Positions 34,030-43,908 of a DNA stretch of 64,000 nucleotides are shown piece after piece (the first letter of the stretch is position 1; the number at the start of each line of letters is the position of its first letter). Both the position numbers and the translations under genes were made by a program. This DNA comes from Shinisaurus crocodilurus. Its lineage: Eukaryota > Chordata > Lepidosauria > Squamata > Shinisauridae. Where the stretch lies: contig CM037878.1 of assembly GCA_021292165.1 (NCBI GenBank), positions 192,323,118 through 192,387,117 of the forward strand. The letters run 5' to 3'. A model generated the notes under the pieces. That model was not told where the DNA came from, searched no databases, and saw only the letters and a program-made list of their open reading frames with translations.

Positions 34030-34584
34030 CATCATAGGATATCATAGGATCATAGAGTTGGAAGGGGCCAACAAGGCTATTGAGTCCAACTAGACATCCA
34101 GTTAAGGCTGGGCGTGCCGCCTGCCCCGTTTTTCCGGGCCCCGCCCCCTGCCCGCCCCGTTTTTTTGAGCGGCACGCAGCACTGCTCGAACGACCCCTAA
34201 CCACATTCGGAGGTCACGTCGCATCATTTCCTGTCCTGGAAATGACGCGACGGGGCCTCTGCACAGACGCAGAACGGTCCTGTCACGTCATTTCCGGTCC
34301 CGGAAGTGACGCGATGGGACCGATCGAACAGAGCGGGCAGTTCTCCGCCAGATCGGGTGGCTGGGGCAGCCCTCCGCGGAGCGCGGGAGCCGCCCCGAGG
34401 AGGAGGTAAGGCCTCGCCGGGGCGTGAGCGGGGCCATGCTCGGCCTCGTTCTGCCCCGGCGAGGCTCGATTTACATGCCTAAGTCAACCCCCTGCTCAAT
34501 GCAGGAAACTAGAGGAGGGGTCTCCCATCCAAGTAGTAACCAGGCCTGACCCTGCTTAGCTTTCCACGCTCAGACAAGCATTGA
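34030..34584 (-). mobile_element. 5S rRNA-derived SINE (copy 2), split by a DNA transposon
   Basis: On the minus strand the 5S-like head lies at 34,510-34,584 (complement contains TCTCCCATCCAAGTAGTAAC and GACCCTGCTTAGCTTTCC) and the CR1-like tail at 34,030-34,090 (ATCATAGAGTTGGAAGGGGC). Between them sits a 391-bp element. The extreme 5' end, present in copies 1 and 3, is missing here. Confidence 0.82.
34091..34481. mobile_element. GC-rich non-autonomous hAT-like element inside a 5S-SINE
   Basis: Flanked by AGTCCAAC (34,083-34,090) and AGTCAAC (34,482-34,488), which is the same 8-bp target with one C lost; intact SINE copies show a single AGTCCAAC at this site. Ends TAGACATC and (complement) TAGGCATG form short terminal repeats. 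The interior is CpG-rich with self-complementary words (CACGTCATTTCCGG against CCGGAAGTGACGCG). No transposase. Confidence 0.72.
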
Positions 34585-34753
34585 ACACACTTTTTTTTTT
34601 AAATTTTAATTTTACTGCAAATGGCAACTGCTGGGCAACCCAGTCAGGAGCATGGAATGCACAGGGGAGTTAACCCTTTCCCCCCGTTAGTGGTGTAGTT
34701 GAGGAGAAGTGTGGGAGAATGCAGCTCTGGCCTTAAAGCAGGAACAATGGGAG

Positions 34754-35089
34754 GGTTTGCACAATCACAAAGGGGAAAAAAGCCATGGTGGCTTATTTTC
34801 CCTGTCCATGTGTGCCAGTTGCAAGCTGCCTAATTAGCATAATTACCTATGCTGGGCATGGGTTGTTGTGATGCCCAGTGATGGTGGCTGGCTGGGGTGG
34901 TTTACCTACCGCCCTGAAACCCTAGAATAACCCATGAGTTCAGCCGCCCACCCTCGCCAGGTTCGGACTTCATGACCACCCATGCCCAGTGAGGGTGATT
35001 GTGCTAATTAGGTGCCGTGTCTCACAACCGGCACACACGGGGAAAGAAAATAAGCCATTATGGCTTATTTCCCATTGATCATGCAAACC
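34754..35089. mobile_element. Palindromic MITE (GGTTTGCA ends)
   Basis: Left end GGTTTGCACAATCAC; complement of right end GGTTTGCATGATCAAT. Both arms then carry AAGCCATGGTGGCTTATTTT or its variant, and CTAATTAG-type words lie on each side of the centre. Related in layout to the element at 53,384. No coding capacity. Confidence 0.65.
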
Positions 35090-35621
35090 TGGTCCATGAC
35101 TTCATCTGCCAGAGCAGTACTGTTGACGGAATGGCTTCCAACAGCAGAATAGAAAGGGGCGGACAATTCCCTCTCATGTGCAACCCACCCCTCCCAAATT
35201 TGCTCCGAGAAAGTCCTGCTATATGAGCAGTTCACACAACATTGGAGCTCCCTTATATCGTTTGAATGCTGGTTAGGAAAGGAAAAGCTGAAAATGTAAA
35301 CTTCAAGACATGCATCAATACTGCATCAATAAGCTAACATCACCCTATAGTGCTGAGAAGCCGATTATGAAAATGCTTAGCCAACTGTGTACTTAGGTAC
35401 ATTTAATTGGGATGACTCATATTCACTCAAGATAATGACCTGAGGTAGAAAAAGAACCTCATTTTTCTCTCATGCATTACCCTTTTGATAAGATGAACAG
35501 TACTGTAAGTTTATGGATTATAGAAATATCTACTTGCCCTGCCCTCTTGTTGAAGAAATTTCATTGAAGGAAGCACAGGATAACACTTGGGAAAGTAGTA
35601 GTTGAAGGTAATAATGGCCCA

Positions 35622-35625
35622 CTTC
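35622..35625. repeat. Target-site duplication of the provirus (left)
   Basis: CTTC immediately before the 5' LTR, repeated at 42,273-42,276 after the 3' LTR. Four base pairs is typical of gammaretrovirus-like integrases. Confidence 0.8.
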
Positions 35626-36089
35626 TGTAGAAGTAAAATTTGTCCAGGCTTTAGTTTAAACAGAAAGGCCTGGAAGTCAGACCTTTTCCTTGACCTTCTG
35701 TAGATTACAACCCTGAGGGCAAATCACCCATCTATTGATTTGCCTAACCCTCTTTCCTGCTTATGCTAAAAGTACTGTGAGCCAGTATCACCTTGGGATT
35801 ATCACCTTGGGAAAGACTACTGATTAGCATGATGGCTGGAAGATGGGCAATACTTGATCTTTTGTTTTTGTTTAAATGTCTCCTTTTGAATTGTCTCTCA
35901 GTTTCCTGTACTGACTCAATTGTCACCTGACCTCTACATGATATTATTCAGTATAAATGGAAGTGTCTCCCTTGTGTTCTTGTTGGCATTCCTGACTGTG
36001 CTCAGATGCCATCCGTGAATTCACTAATAAACTTTCCTCTCTAAGAACCTCTTAAAAACACAACGCAGTAGATCAATTTTTCCACAACA
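35626..36089 (+). repeat. 5' LTR of the endogenous retrovirus
   Basis: 464 bp, starting TGTAGAAGTAAAATT and ending TTTTTCCACAACA. TATA box TATAAA at 35,952-35,957; polyadenylation signal AATAAA at 36,026-36,031. Differs from the 3' LTR by one extra CA (TCTCTCAGTTTCC here, TCTCTGTTTCC there); I found no other difference by eye. Confidence 0.95.
35952..35957 (+). promoter_or_regulatory. TATA box of the 5' LTR
   Basis: TATAAA in the context CAGTATAAATGG, about 70 bp upstream of the polyadenylation signal, placing the U3/R boundary between them. Confidence 0.75.
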
Positions 36090-36093
36090 ATCT

Positions 36094-36111
36094 TGGTGCC
36101 GTGACTCGGAT
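36094..36111 (+). promoter_or_regulatory. Primer-binding site for tRNA-His
   Basis: TGGTGCCGTGACTCGGAT is complementary to the 3' end of vertebrate tRNA-His including the CCA tail. It lies four bases after the 5' LTR, the usual position for priming minus-strand DNA synthesis. Confidence 0.9.
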
Positions 36112-36176
36112 CGCTTCAAGGGACTGGACCTGCCTGAAACAGGGAAACACCACTAAACTCCCAGGCGCCAAAACCC

Positions 36177-36186
36177 AGGTAAGAGA
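36177..36186 (+). promoter_or_regulatory. Probable retroviral splice donor
   Basis: AG|GTAAGAGA matches the donor consensus; it lies in the leader about 70 bp after the primer-binding site, where the donor for spliced env RNA is usually placed. Confidence 0.55.
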
Positions 36187-37391
36187 CCTTTTGAAATCTC
36201 TTTTGGGTTTTTGGTGTGTGTCCTTCTGTTTCTAGCAGACTATCCTTTCCCCCCAACACGATCTGAACTTTGAGTCCATGAGGTTTTAGAGACGAAAGAA
36301 ATTTCCTATAGGATTGTATGCATGTCTGTGAAAGTATGATTGCTAGATTTATGAGCTGTTGACCAGGGCTGGGACTAGGCGAAAGCTGAACCTCGTGCCC
36401 CAACAGACAGACCCTTTTCCCTTTTCCCAATTTGCCCAGTACCCATGGTTTTACTGTGTGGAAAAGGCACATCTTCCTAAAAATCTCACGGATGAGTATG
36501 TATAAGTTGCTGACCAGGTCTGAGACTTAAGCTGAGTCAAGACGCCCTGAACCTGTTCGTGAGGGGAAACCCAATGATCGGCAGTGTTTCAAAAGCAAGT
36601 GGGCTCAGTGGAACCTCGTGACCCAGTGACGTGTGACTGTTCATGAATCTGCTGATCAGGACCAGGACTTAAACCACATACTAAACCAATGTGTGGTGGA
36701 ACCCTGTGTCACAGTGGAGCAAGTAAATCCCTTTTCCCATTTCCAAGACTCATGAGTCCCATTTGAAGTCATAAGACTGACTGAGCCGATCAAGGTGTTG
36801 AGCCGCTGTCTGAGACTCAAATGAGGAACATCCCTCAATAAGTTTGCCCTGGATGAGTGTCCTGTATGAGTGTGAGGAATAGGGGGTGCAAGATCAAAGG
36901 AGTTCCCCCCCAAGGGAATGCTAGCATGTTGTAGGTACACACCTTATGGCCATAGGTAGGTGTGTAAATTTCTCGAGAAATGGAATGTCATGACAAAAGG
37001 ATGATCCTAGTAAACAGTTCCCACTGGGAGGAACGTTTGACTTGGACAGGATAGTGCACTTAAGGGGAGCGCTCGAGTCATGAGGAAGTAAGGTACCTCA
37101 GACTCAATGGGAAGTGTATTTTAATTGGTATGAAGAAGCTTCAAAATGCATGCATGAATCCAAGCTTAAAAGCTTGAAAGATTCAAATATATATATTAAA
37201 AGATCAACTAAAATTTAAGCAGGCCTGCAGCCAACCACCACCATTGGCTCCTATATCCATTGCTAGCGAAGAAAAATGATTTTTTTTTGAAGAAAAAGCA
37301 AGATCCTGTAGATGATTATCCTTACCTACATGAGAAGACCCCAAAATGAAGATGAAAGTAGAAGGTTTTCGCATGATGATGCTGAAACTAC

Positions 37392-37440
37392 CCCAGTGGC
37401 CACTCCTTCACCCTAACCCACCTCTGCCTAGCCAGAAAGA
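37392..37440 (+). repeat. 49-bp segment shared with upstream flank
   Basis: Exact inverted match to 33,467-33,515, outside the provirus. Here it lies in the gag region, in a proline-codon-rich stretch. See the finding on the inverted match. Confidence 0.9.
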
Positions 37441-37734
37441 GCAGTTAACAGAAGGAACTAGATGCCCAGAAAAATTAAGAACCCAGAAGCAACCACCTTG
37501 CCTGGCTCTGTTCCTTCTCAAAGACTGTTAGTCACCCCAAATTATGGGTCAGTCACCCTGGCTCCACTAACTAAGAGGTACCTGCAAGAGATAAGACTCT
37601 ATGGCTGTCCATGACCCATAGACACCAAGAGATTTAAGGAATATAGTAAAATAATTTCCTAACATGTGAGAAGAACCAGTCAAATTCAAGGAAGAATTTG
37701 AGACTGTTAAGACTTGTTCTGCCAACAGTAGTCT

Positions 37735-37735
37735 T

Positions 37736-37771
<36 letters not shown>

Positions 37772-37780
37772 AAAAAAGAA
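37735..37780. repeat. (AAAG)n microsatellite inside gag remnant
   Basis: About eleven AAAG units, interrupting the gag region. Confidence 0.95.
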
Positions 37781-37784
37781 ATGG

Positions 37785-38223
37785 CCAGTAACTGATCCAA
37801 AGTTTAATGATCCTGTTAAATTGATAGAGATGCAAATAAAATTACTTGATGCACTTCTATGAGAAATCAGAGTCAAAGCAAAGAAGTTAAATGTTCTACA
37901 AATTGAAGGCTTCAGCAATGAAATATTCTAGAGATGCCCTTACTACAGTAGTGAAACCTAAAACTGACTAGATCAAGATTAATACCTGTAAATAAAAGAA
38001 GTATTTTTAAGATTTTTGAAAATAATAAGAGATGCCAAGAAAGAATGCCCCTCATACTATCAAGAAAGCATTTGTTGCAGGACTGTTACCTAAAGTAGGA
38101 GAGCAGCTGAAGACAGTATGTGTAGGATGGCAAACTGCAAACCTGGCAGATTTAACCAATTATGCCAACCACTGCATGGACATCCTAAATAAGAAGGGGG
38201 AAAAAAAAGAATGTATAAGTTGA
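37785..38223 (+). pseudogene. gag remnant (capsid-like)
   Basis: From about 37,785 a plus-strand frame reads KWPVTDPKFNDPVKLIEM before stops; then 38,032-38,223 encodes AFVAGLLPKVGEQLK and LADLTNYANHCMDIL. Order and character (Phe-x-x-Gly-Leu followed by a helical segment with Cys) resemble the C-terminal capsid domain of Class I retroviral Gag. No matrix start, nucleocapsid zinc knuckle or continuous frame is visible; the microsatellite just upstream and several stops disrupt it. Assignment rests on position and weak motif resemblance. Confidence 0.55.
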
Positions 38224-38279
38224 TTAGCTTGCAAATCCAACAACTAGATCTAAAGAGAGGCAAAAGAAGAAGAAAAAAG

Positions 38280-39540
38280 TCAGTGAGTGCATCTGTCCCT
38301 TTAAAGTAAAACCCCTGCCTGCTTGCCCAGTTGCCACATTCCTAATAGATTAGAAGCCAAACACAAGATCTAAGAATGCCAAGAAGTACTCAAAGAACCC
38401 TGTGTTGTGTTAAAGAAAAACAACAACAATAACAAAAACATTTGTGAGTTTTTTGTGCAAAGAGTTCCTGAACATAAGCAAAGTTTTGGTGCCTTTTGGA
38501 GTCTCCACCAGTCCTGTGTTTAGTGAAGAAAGAGAGAGTGTGCTCCTAACCAAAGCACACACTTCCTCAGATCTGAACTAGAGGCGAGAAGTCCCAAAAT
38601 GAAAAGAAAAATGATTTGTTATAGCTGCTAGCAAAATTAAATAAAATATTTTTTAAAATGGCAGCAACACTCATGAGTGTTTGTGGCTGCATTCAAGTTT
38701 TGCCTTTAAGTTTTAGTGCCCAGTTTTGTTAGAGTGGGCTTTCCTGAATTTCACCCCTCCCCTCTTTAACATAATCCATGCTTAGTTGGTTTTTTGCCAA
38801 AGGCAAACCAACAAGGCATCGTTGGTTAATTTGGGCAGTTTAATTTCAGAATTTATGCTTGGCTAGTAGCTTTATGGCAAGCTAGCAGAAAACTTTTGTT
38901 AAATAGTATTTGGGTGCAACATAGCACAGTAGCACCAAGATACTAAAAGAATTGCAATTCCTGTTTCACTTTATTGTTAGGCTGGTTTTCAAGAAAAGTG
39001 TTCTAGTTTAAATTACACAAGTGCTCCCTTTGTGGCTCATGCTGGCTCAGCTTGTCTGAGCGTGGGGGGGTTGGACTCGATGGCCTTGTAGGCCCCTTCC
39101 AACTCTATATCTATGAATCCCATCACAGTTGCCACTGCATTTTAAAATTGCAGCTTCTAATTGCTAATAGTTTTGGCATCCCAGTATTTTTAAACCTTTG
39201 GTTGCATAAGTGCCTTATTTTTTGGCTTTGTTGTGTTTTAAAAGGTAGCATTTGGTTAGTTTTCTAAAGCTTGGTTTGCCTTGCTAAAGATTTTTATTGT
39301 TAACCCCTCCCGACTTCTTGGCAAAAGACAGGCAAGCCTAAGTTCAAAAGGTAAATTTTTCCTGCATTTATTTATAGCAATGTCACACCTGAATTGCAAA
39401 ATCTTGCTGCTATCCAGAATTTGACCCCAGAAAATGGGGGGGGGGGAGGGACATGGAAATTTGGCAAATTGCTTTCTCTCTAAAGACTCTATGGCATCAT
39501 TTGGACGGCCGCCTAGTGATGCCCAGAGTTCTTTTCCCTA
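38280..39540. other. Apparently non-retroviral segment in place of protease/RT/RNase H
   Basis: I find no reverse transcriptase signature (no YXDD-type motif in any plus frame that I could read) nor a protease motif. The sequence is T-rich, with a deleted 5S-SINE at 39,031-39,118 and a poly-G stretch at about 39,436. It may be host or foreign sequence captured before the provirus spread, or a region too decayed to recognise. Confidence 0.5.
39031..39118 (+). mobile_element. 5S rRNA-derived SINE (copy 3), internally deleted, inside the provirus
   Basis: Head TGTGGCTCATGCTGGCTCAG to GTCTGAGCGTGG is joined directly to GGGGTTGGACTCGATGGCC and the CR1-like tail. The 5S promoter boxes (equivalent to 5130-5200 in copy 1) are absent, probably by deletion at a short G run. 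It lies between the retroviral long terminal repeats. Confidence 0.82.
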
Positions 39541-39550
39541 AATTACTCAC

Positions 39551-40500
39551 ATGCTCCATAGACCTGTCACATGTGAGCAAAGGGGGGGGGGGATCATTGA
39601 ATTGTTTAACAAAGATTGGTTTGGATTAAATTTTACATCTGCAGCAACTCAGTCCTGTGCCCAATGTGTGGTATGCCAGGCTCATAACAGTGGTAAGCCT
39701 GTAAAAAAAAATAAAATGAGCATGCACCCCACACCCTGGGGACCTTTTGTAAATATACAAATTGATTTTATTGAAATGCCCAAGTGTTGTTCCTATCAAT
39801 ATGTTCTTGTAGTTATTTGTATGTATTCTAAATGGGTTGACGCATACCCTTGCGTGAAGGCTGACACCACAACAGTAAGCAAAAAAAAAATGCTAAAATA
39901 ATTGATCCCCAGATTCAGAATACCTTGCTCCATAAACAGTGACAGGAGATCACATTTTACTGGACAGGTGGTAAGAGAAGTGTGCAGGACATTACAAGTC
40001 CAGCAACATTTCCATTGCCTGTATCATCCACAATCTGCGGGAGCTATAGAAAGACATAATAGAATACTGAAAAGCAAACTGGCTAGAATATGTGCAGAGA
40101 CAAGACTAAAATGGCTAGATGCACTGCCCATAGCCCTCATGAGTATGAGATCCACAGCAAATCAAGTAACTGGACTTGACCCCTCATGGGATATTAATGA
40201 GACACCAATCTAGGCCTAGTCAGACATATACACCTGCTTGATGATACAATTCAAAATTACTGCAAGGCCCTAATGAGATGTGTGAAGACTTTTTATTCAC
40301 AGATAGAGGTGGCTCAGCACCAGCCCAGCACTGAAGGACACTCTATTGAACCAAGTGACTGGATTGGTATTAAGATACATCAAAGAAGATCATCTGCTGG
40401 ATCCAAAGTGGAAAAGCACCATACCAGGTACATTAAAGTTGTGAAGTGCCAAGGACTCCAGACGTGGATCCAAGCCTCCCAACATCTCTACCCGCGATGA
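39551..40500 (+). pseudogene. Integrase remnant of retroviral pol
   Basis: The first frame (39,551-39,901) has a CxxC pair (CAQCVVC, residues 36-42) of the HHCC zinc domain and the first catalytic Asp (QIDF, residue 72). After one in-frame TAA (39,899-39,901) the same frame continues to 40,213 with the second Asp (SDRRSHF) and the Glu (GAIER), exactly 35 residues apart, so the D,D(35)E triad is still visible. A frameshift near 40,213 leads to 40,273-40,500, whose end (WIQASQHL) resembles the C-terminal domain of gammaretroviral integrases. The upstream HH half of the zinc domain is missing. Not functional as it stands. Confidence 0.85.
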
Positions 40501-40826
40501 AAATGAGGACACAATAACGCCTCCACCAATTCAGGGTGAAATGTGCTAGTAACCTCTTCCCCTGAAACAGAAGAATTTGTGCCAGGACATCAATATTATC
40601 TCAGACCTCGGACGGGACGACCATCAAAGACAACACCCAGAGGATCGGACGAGAACTGATGTCATCATTTTAGAAGAACACCACCTCAGCCTGAGCCAGG
40701 AGCCTTACTTATCAGCCCTTTAGTACATCAAAGTCAGAACAAAAAGAAACACCTGTAGTTGTGCTCTTGTTAGTGACTGGTGGTTCTTTTGCCTTAATTG
40801 ATATATATATTAATATTTGAAACAAT

Positions 40827-41711
40827 ATGGCCAAATGGAGTATGGTTATATTCTTAGAGCTCATAGTCCTCATCCAATCTGCCTTCCAGGAAAATACTTA
40901 CATTCAGCTTTCTTTAAAGTTTGCACAAAGATTTAATGCTACCAACTGCTAGGGGTATGTAGCCACATGCCAGTATATTCCCAGGGAGGAGTTCCCATGT
41001 GGCCAGTGCCCATTACACTAGTAAACTTGACCTCCACCAACAGACCCTTGTACTCTAAAGGGTCCAGTTGTTGCAAGTTGTTCCTACATTGGGGGAATGG
41101 TGTTTTACATGCAACAAAACACAAAATCAGCCCTCCACATTTGTAGGACAAAGTCAATGTAAGCATTATTTTACCCCTCACAGAGATTGGAGAAATAACC
41201 ATACTGCCAAACCCATATTCTTCACCAATTATGGAAATTAGTTCTCCCAAAGTAATCAAACTATGGGCAATTCTCTTAAATGTAGTACCTGGAAGAGTTT
41301 TAATTATAAACTGTGGGACTGTACCCTTACAGGGAAAGGGCAGTGTTTTCCCAATGCCACAATGCAAAATAGTACTGCCAAAGATGACATTAGACATGGT
41401 GTTTGCCTCAAAAGGAGGAATATGCGCCTTGATTGGTCAAGAGTGTTGTGTGTTTATTCCTGATAATTACAATCAGAAAAGATACTTAAATTGCTTTTGT
41501 TGCCCCTGACAAAAGCCTGGAAATATGGTCTTGGCTAACAAGCTGGATACCAAACCTAGGAAGTTGGGGTAGAGCAATTGTTCATGGATTAATAACCCTA
41601 TTGCTTGTATTTGTTGGGTTTTATATATTATTGTTGTTAAGCAAGTGTTGTTTTACTACATGCAGCAGAAGCAAAAGCTCTGTATTGACTCAGAAAAAAA
41701 TTGATGCTTAA
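40827..41711 (+). pseudogene. env remnant (signal peptide, partial SU, TM)
   Basis: A 41-codon frame at 40,827-40,952 starts with Met, a basic residue and a hydrophobic stretch, consistent with a signal peptide, and ends at TAG. Stop-interrupted sequence up to 41,230 contains several Cys codons and may be surface subunit. The frame 41,231-41,509 contains a CX6CC motif (Cys codons at 41,423, 41,444 and 41,447), the disulfide motif of gammaretrovirus-type transmembrane subunits. After a frameshift, 41,511-41,711 encodes a Trp-rich stretch, a hydrophobic membrane span and a short Cys- and Lys-containing tail. The gene is broken by multiple stops and at least one frameshift. Confidence 0.78.
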
Positions 41712-41798
41712 AAGGATTGATCAAGAGAGAGAAAAGGTAAAAGAAGCTTTAGATGCTGAATATAACAGTTACAAGTGTTAGTTGTGCTATAAAAGCAC

Positions 41799-41810
41799 AA
41801 AATGGGGGAA
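41799..41810 (+). promoter_or_regulatory. Polypurine tract
   Basis: AAAATGGGGGAA directly before the 3' LTR, the expected plus-strand primer site, with one T interruption. Confidence 0.85.
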
Positions 41811-42272
41811 TGTAGAAGTAAAATTTGTCCAGGCTTTAGTTTAAACAGAAAGGCCTGGAAGTCAGACCTTTTCCTTGACCTTCTGTAGATTACAACCCTG
41901 AGGGCAAATCACCCATCTATTGATTTGCCTAACCCTCTTTCCTGCTTATGCTAAAAGTACTGTGAGCCAGTATCACCTTGGGATTATCACCTTGGGAAAG
42001 ACTACTGATTAGCATGATGGCTGGAAGATGGGCAATACTTGATCTTTTGTTTTTGTTTAAATGTCTCCTTTTGAATTGTCTCTGTTTCCTGTACTGACTC
42101 AATTGTCACCTGACCTCTACATGATATTATTCAGTATAAATGGAAGTGTCTCCCTTGTGTTCTTGTTGGCATTCCTGACTGTGCTCAGATGCCATCCGTG
42201 AATTCACTAATAAACTTTCCTCTCTAAGAACCTCTTAAAAACACAACGCAGTAGATCAATTTTTCCACAACA
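41811..42272 (+). repeat. 3' LTR of the endogenous retrovirus
   Basis: 462 bp, same termini as the 5' LTR; TATAAA at 42,135-42,140 and AATAAA at 42,209-42,214. One 2-bp deletion relative to the 5' LTR is the only difference I could see. Confidence 0.95.
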
Positions 42273-42289
42273 CTTCTGCTAAAATTGAA

Positions 42290-43070
42290 AAATTACATTT
42301 GCGGGCATAAAGGTGAAATAACAACTCAGACACGGTTGTAGGGTACAAATGGTGGTGAAAAGAGGGCCACATTTATTGAATACCTCAATTGGGCATCTAC
42401 AAAGGGGGGAAAAGTGTGGGTGCTAATTACACCGGCTAGCAGCCGGTCACCAATGCTGTAGGGCGAAACATCCGGCACGGGAGGATGACGCTATCAAATG
42501 TCATCCCCGAATGCTTAATGCCACACGGTGCTGGGAGGTGATTCCTGCATTCAGCCTCGTACAGGCCATGAGGCGCCGATACAGGTGAAGAAGGAAGACC
42601 TCAGAGACATGCCTTATCTCCCCAAAACCGAGCTGTGAGGCATCGGCATCGGCGGCGGGAGCCTCGGGCACGCCTCTCACCTGAAAGGTGCCATAGGATG
42701 ATCACCAAGCCCCTAAAACTGCCTAATCCCGCACTTAACCGCCAATGTGACCGAATCAGAAATGCTACTAAGCACCCAAAACCTGCAGTGTAGAGTAGGC
42801 GAAACACGGACATTGCCCCCAGCCAATTAGGACAATCACCCAAAATTCCTACTCGGCCCCTTCAAACAGGTGACCAGTAAAAACCTACACTGTAAACAGG
42901 GATGGGAGGGAGCCGCTTTGAAAAAAGGAGGCAGAAGATCGGGGTGCAAGCCCAATAATGGCTCTGCTGCCCCGCCCACACAGCCTCCTGATTGGTCATT
43001 AAAGATCAGGCCACTATGGTCTGACCGTTATTCCCCCACACCCGCCCCCCACAGCTGTGCATGAGTGATT
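42290..43070 (-). mobile_element. LTR-like repeat, copy A
   Basis: Its complement aligns along its length with 48,015-48,850: shared blocks include CGCCTACTCTACACTG, GTCACATTGGC, AAGTGCGGG..TAGGCAG, TGATCATCC.A.GGCACC and AATAAATGTGGCCCT. The polyadenylation-like AATAAA (complement of 42,372-42,377) is followed by about 75 bp ending in TTTATGCCCGCA. Layout suggests an LTR of an unidentified retrotransposon; it lies just beside the provirus insertion point. Confidence 0.55.
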
Positions 43071-43093
43071 AGGGGAGGTATTCCCCCCCCTCT

Positions 43094-43096
<3 letters not shown>

Positions 43097-43134
<38 letters not shown>
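43097..43134. repeat. (TG)n microsatellite
   Basis: Pure TG run next to copy A of the LTR-like repeat. Confidence 0.95.
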
Positions 43135-43140
<6 letters not shown>

Positions 43141-43578
43141 ATATCCTGCTGTACAGTTGCCATAATCTGCCTCCTTCACTTCATACTGAACTGCTTCCTT
43201 AAGCTTACATTTCTTCAAGGGAACTGATTTCCTTGGCATGTCTTCTTTAACCAATGATTATGATTAGAGTCCCATTCAAGTTTCTAGTGGCTCACATTTC
43301 ATCCACCAATTCTCACACACAACAAACACACCCCAACATTACTTGGCCACCGCGAGGCAACTGTGATCCCATCACATTCAAAAACCTTTGCAATGTGTTG
43401 CATGCTTTGGAAGAGGGTGGCTAACTTTGGCCTGGGATGTTCAAGCGATGGGCCCTGAAGCGAATCTTACTGGCCCCTTGTGGCCCTAATAAATAATCCA
43501 TGGATGTAATAATTCTGCTGACACTGTCACTTGTAAGGAGATGGGATAAAGTGTTTTCAGGCCATAAGAGACTAACAA

Positions 43579-43667
43579 TGCAATCCTACACATGCCTACT
43601 CTGAATCAAGCCCTACTGAACTGAATGGGACTTACTCTCAGGAAACTGGGTCTCGGAGTGCAGCCTG
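43579..43667. repeat. GCAATCCTATGC-family palindromic repeat
   Basis: TGCAATCCTACACATGCCTA at the left, ATGGGACTTACTCTCAGG and GAGTGCAGCCT at the right. Confidence 0.7.
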
Positions 43668-43730
43668 AGATGGTTGGTTCACACACTTCAGTCTTGCATC
43701 TCTCTTTGAGTCAGCAATCCTAATACCCAC

Positions 43731-43903
43731 TTCATAGATTTCATAGATCATAGAGTTGGAAGGAGCCTACAAGGCTATCGAGTCCAACCCCCTGCTCAAT
43801 GCAGGAAACTAGAGGAGGGGTCTCCCATCCAAGTAATAACCAGGCCTGACCCTGCTTAGCTTTCCACACTCAGACAAGCTGAGCCAGCGTAAGCCACAGG
43901 CCT
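43731..43903 (-). mobile_element. 5S rRNA-derived SINE with CR1-like tail (copy 4)
   Basis: Full-length like copy 1. On the minus strand: 5' end AGGCCTGTGGCTTACGCTGG, 5S boxes AAGCAGGGTC and TGGATGGGAGACC, body CCTCCTCTAGTTTCCTGC, tail GTTGGACTCGATAGCC and TCTATGA-type repeats. Very similar to copy 1, suggesting a recently active family. Confidence 0.85.
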
Positions 43904-43908
43904 ATATT

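Larger units (their letters stand above)
35626..42272 (+). mobile_element. Endogenous retrovirus (gammaretrovirus-like, tRNA-His primer), defective
   Basis: A complete proviral frame of 6,647 bp: 5' LTR, primer-binding site, splice donor, gag remnant, integrase remnant, env remnant, polypurine tract and 3' LTR, flanked by a CTTC duplication. Class I affinity is inferred from the 4-bp duplication, the tRNA-His primer, the integrase C-terminal layout and the CX6CC type of envelope. Protease, reverse transcriptase and RNase H are not recognisable, and all genes carry stops or frameshifts. LTR near-identity implies recent insertion, so the defects probably predate it. Confidence 0.92.

Noticed and set aside
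34100..34450. CpG island or gene promoter
   Set aside because: The CpG-rich stretch coincides exactly with a transposon inserted in a SINE, so its composition is explained by the element.
40939..41397. 152-codon open frame on the minus strand
   Set aside because: It is antisense to the env remnant and has no domain; the plus strand explains the sequence.
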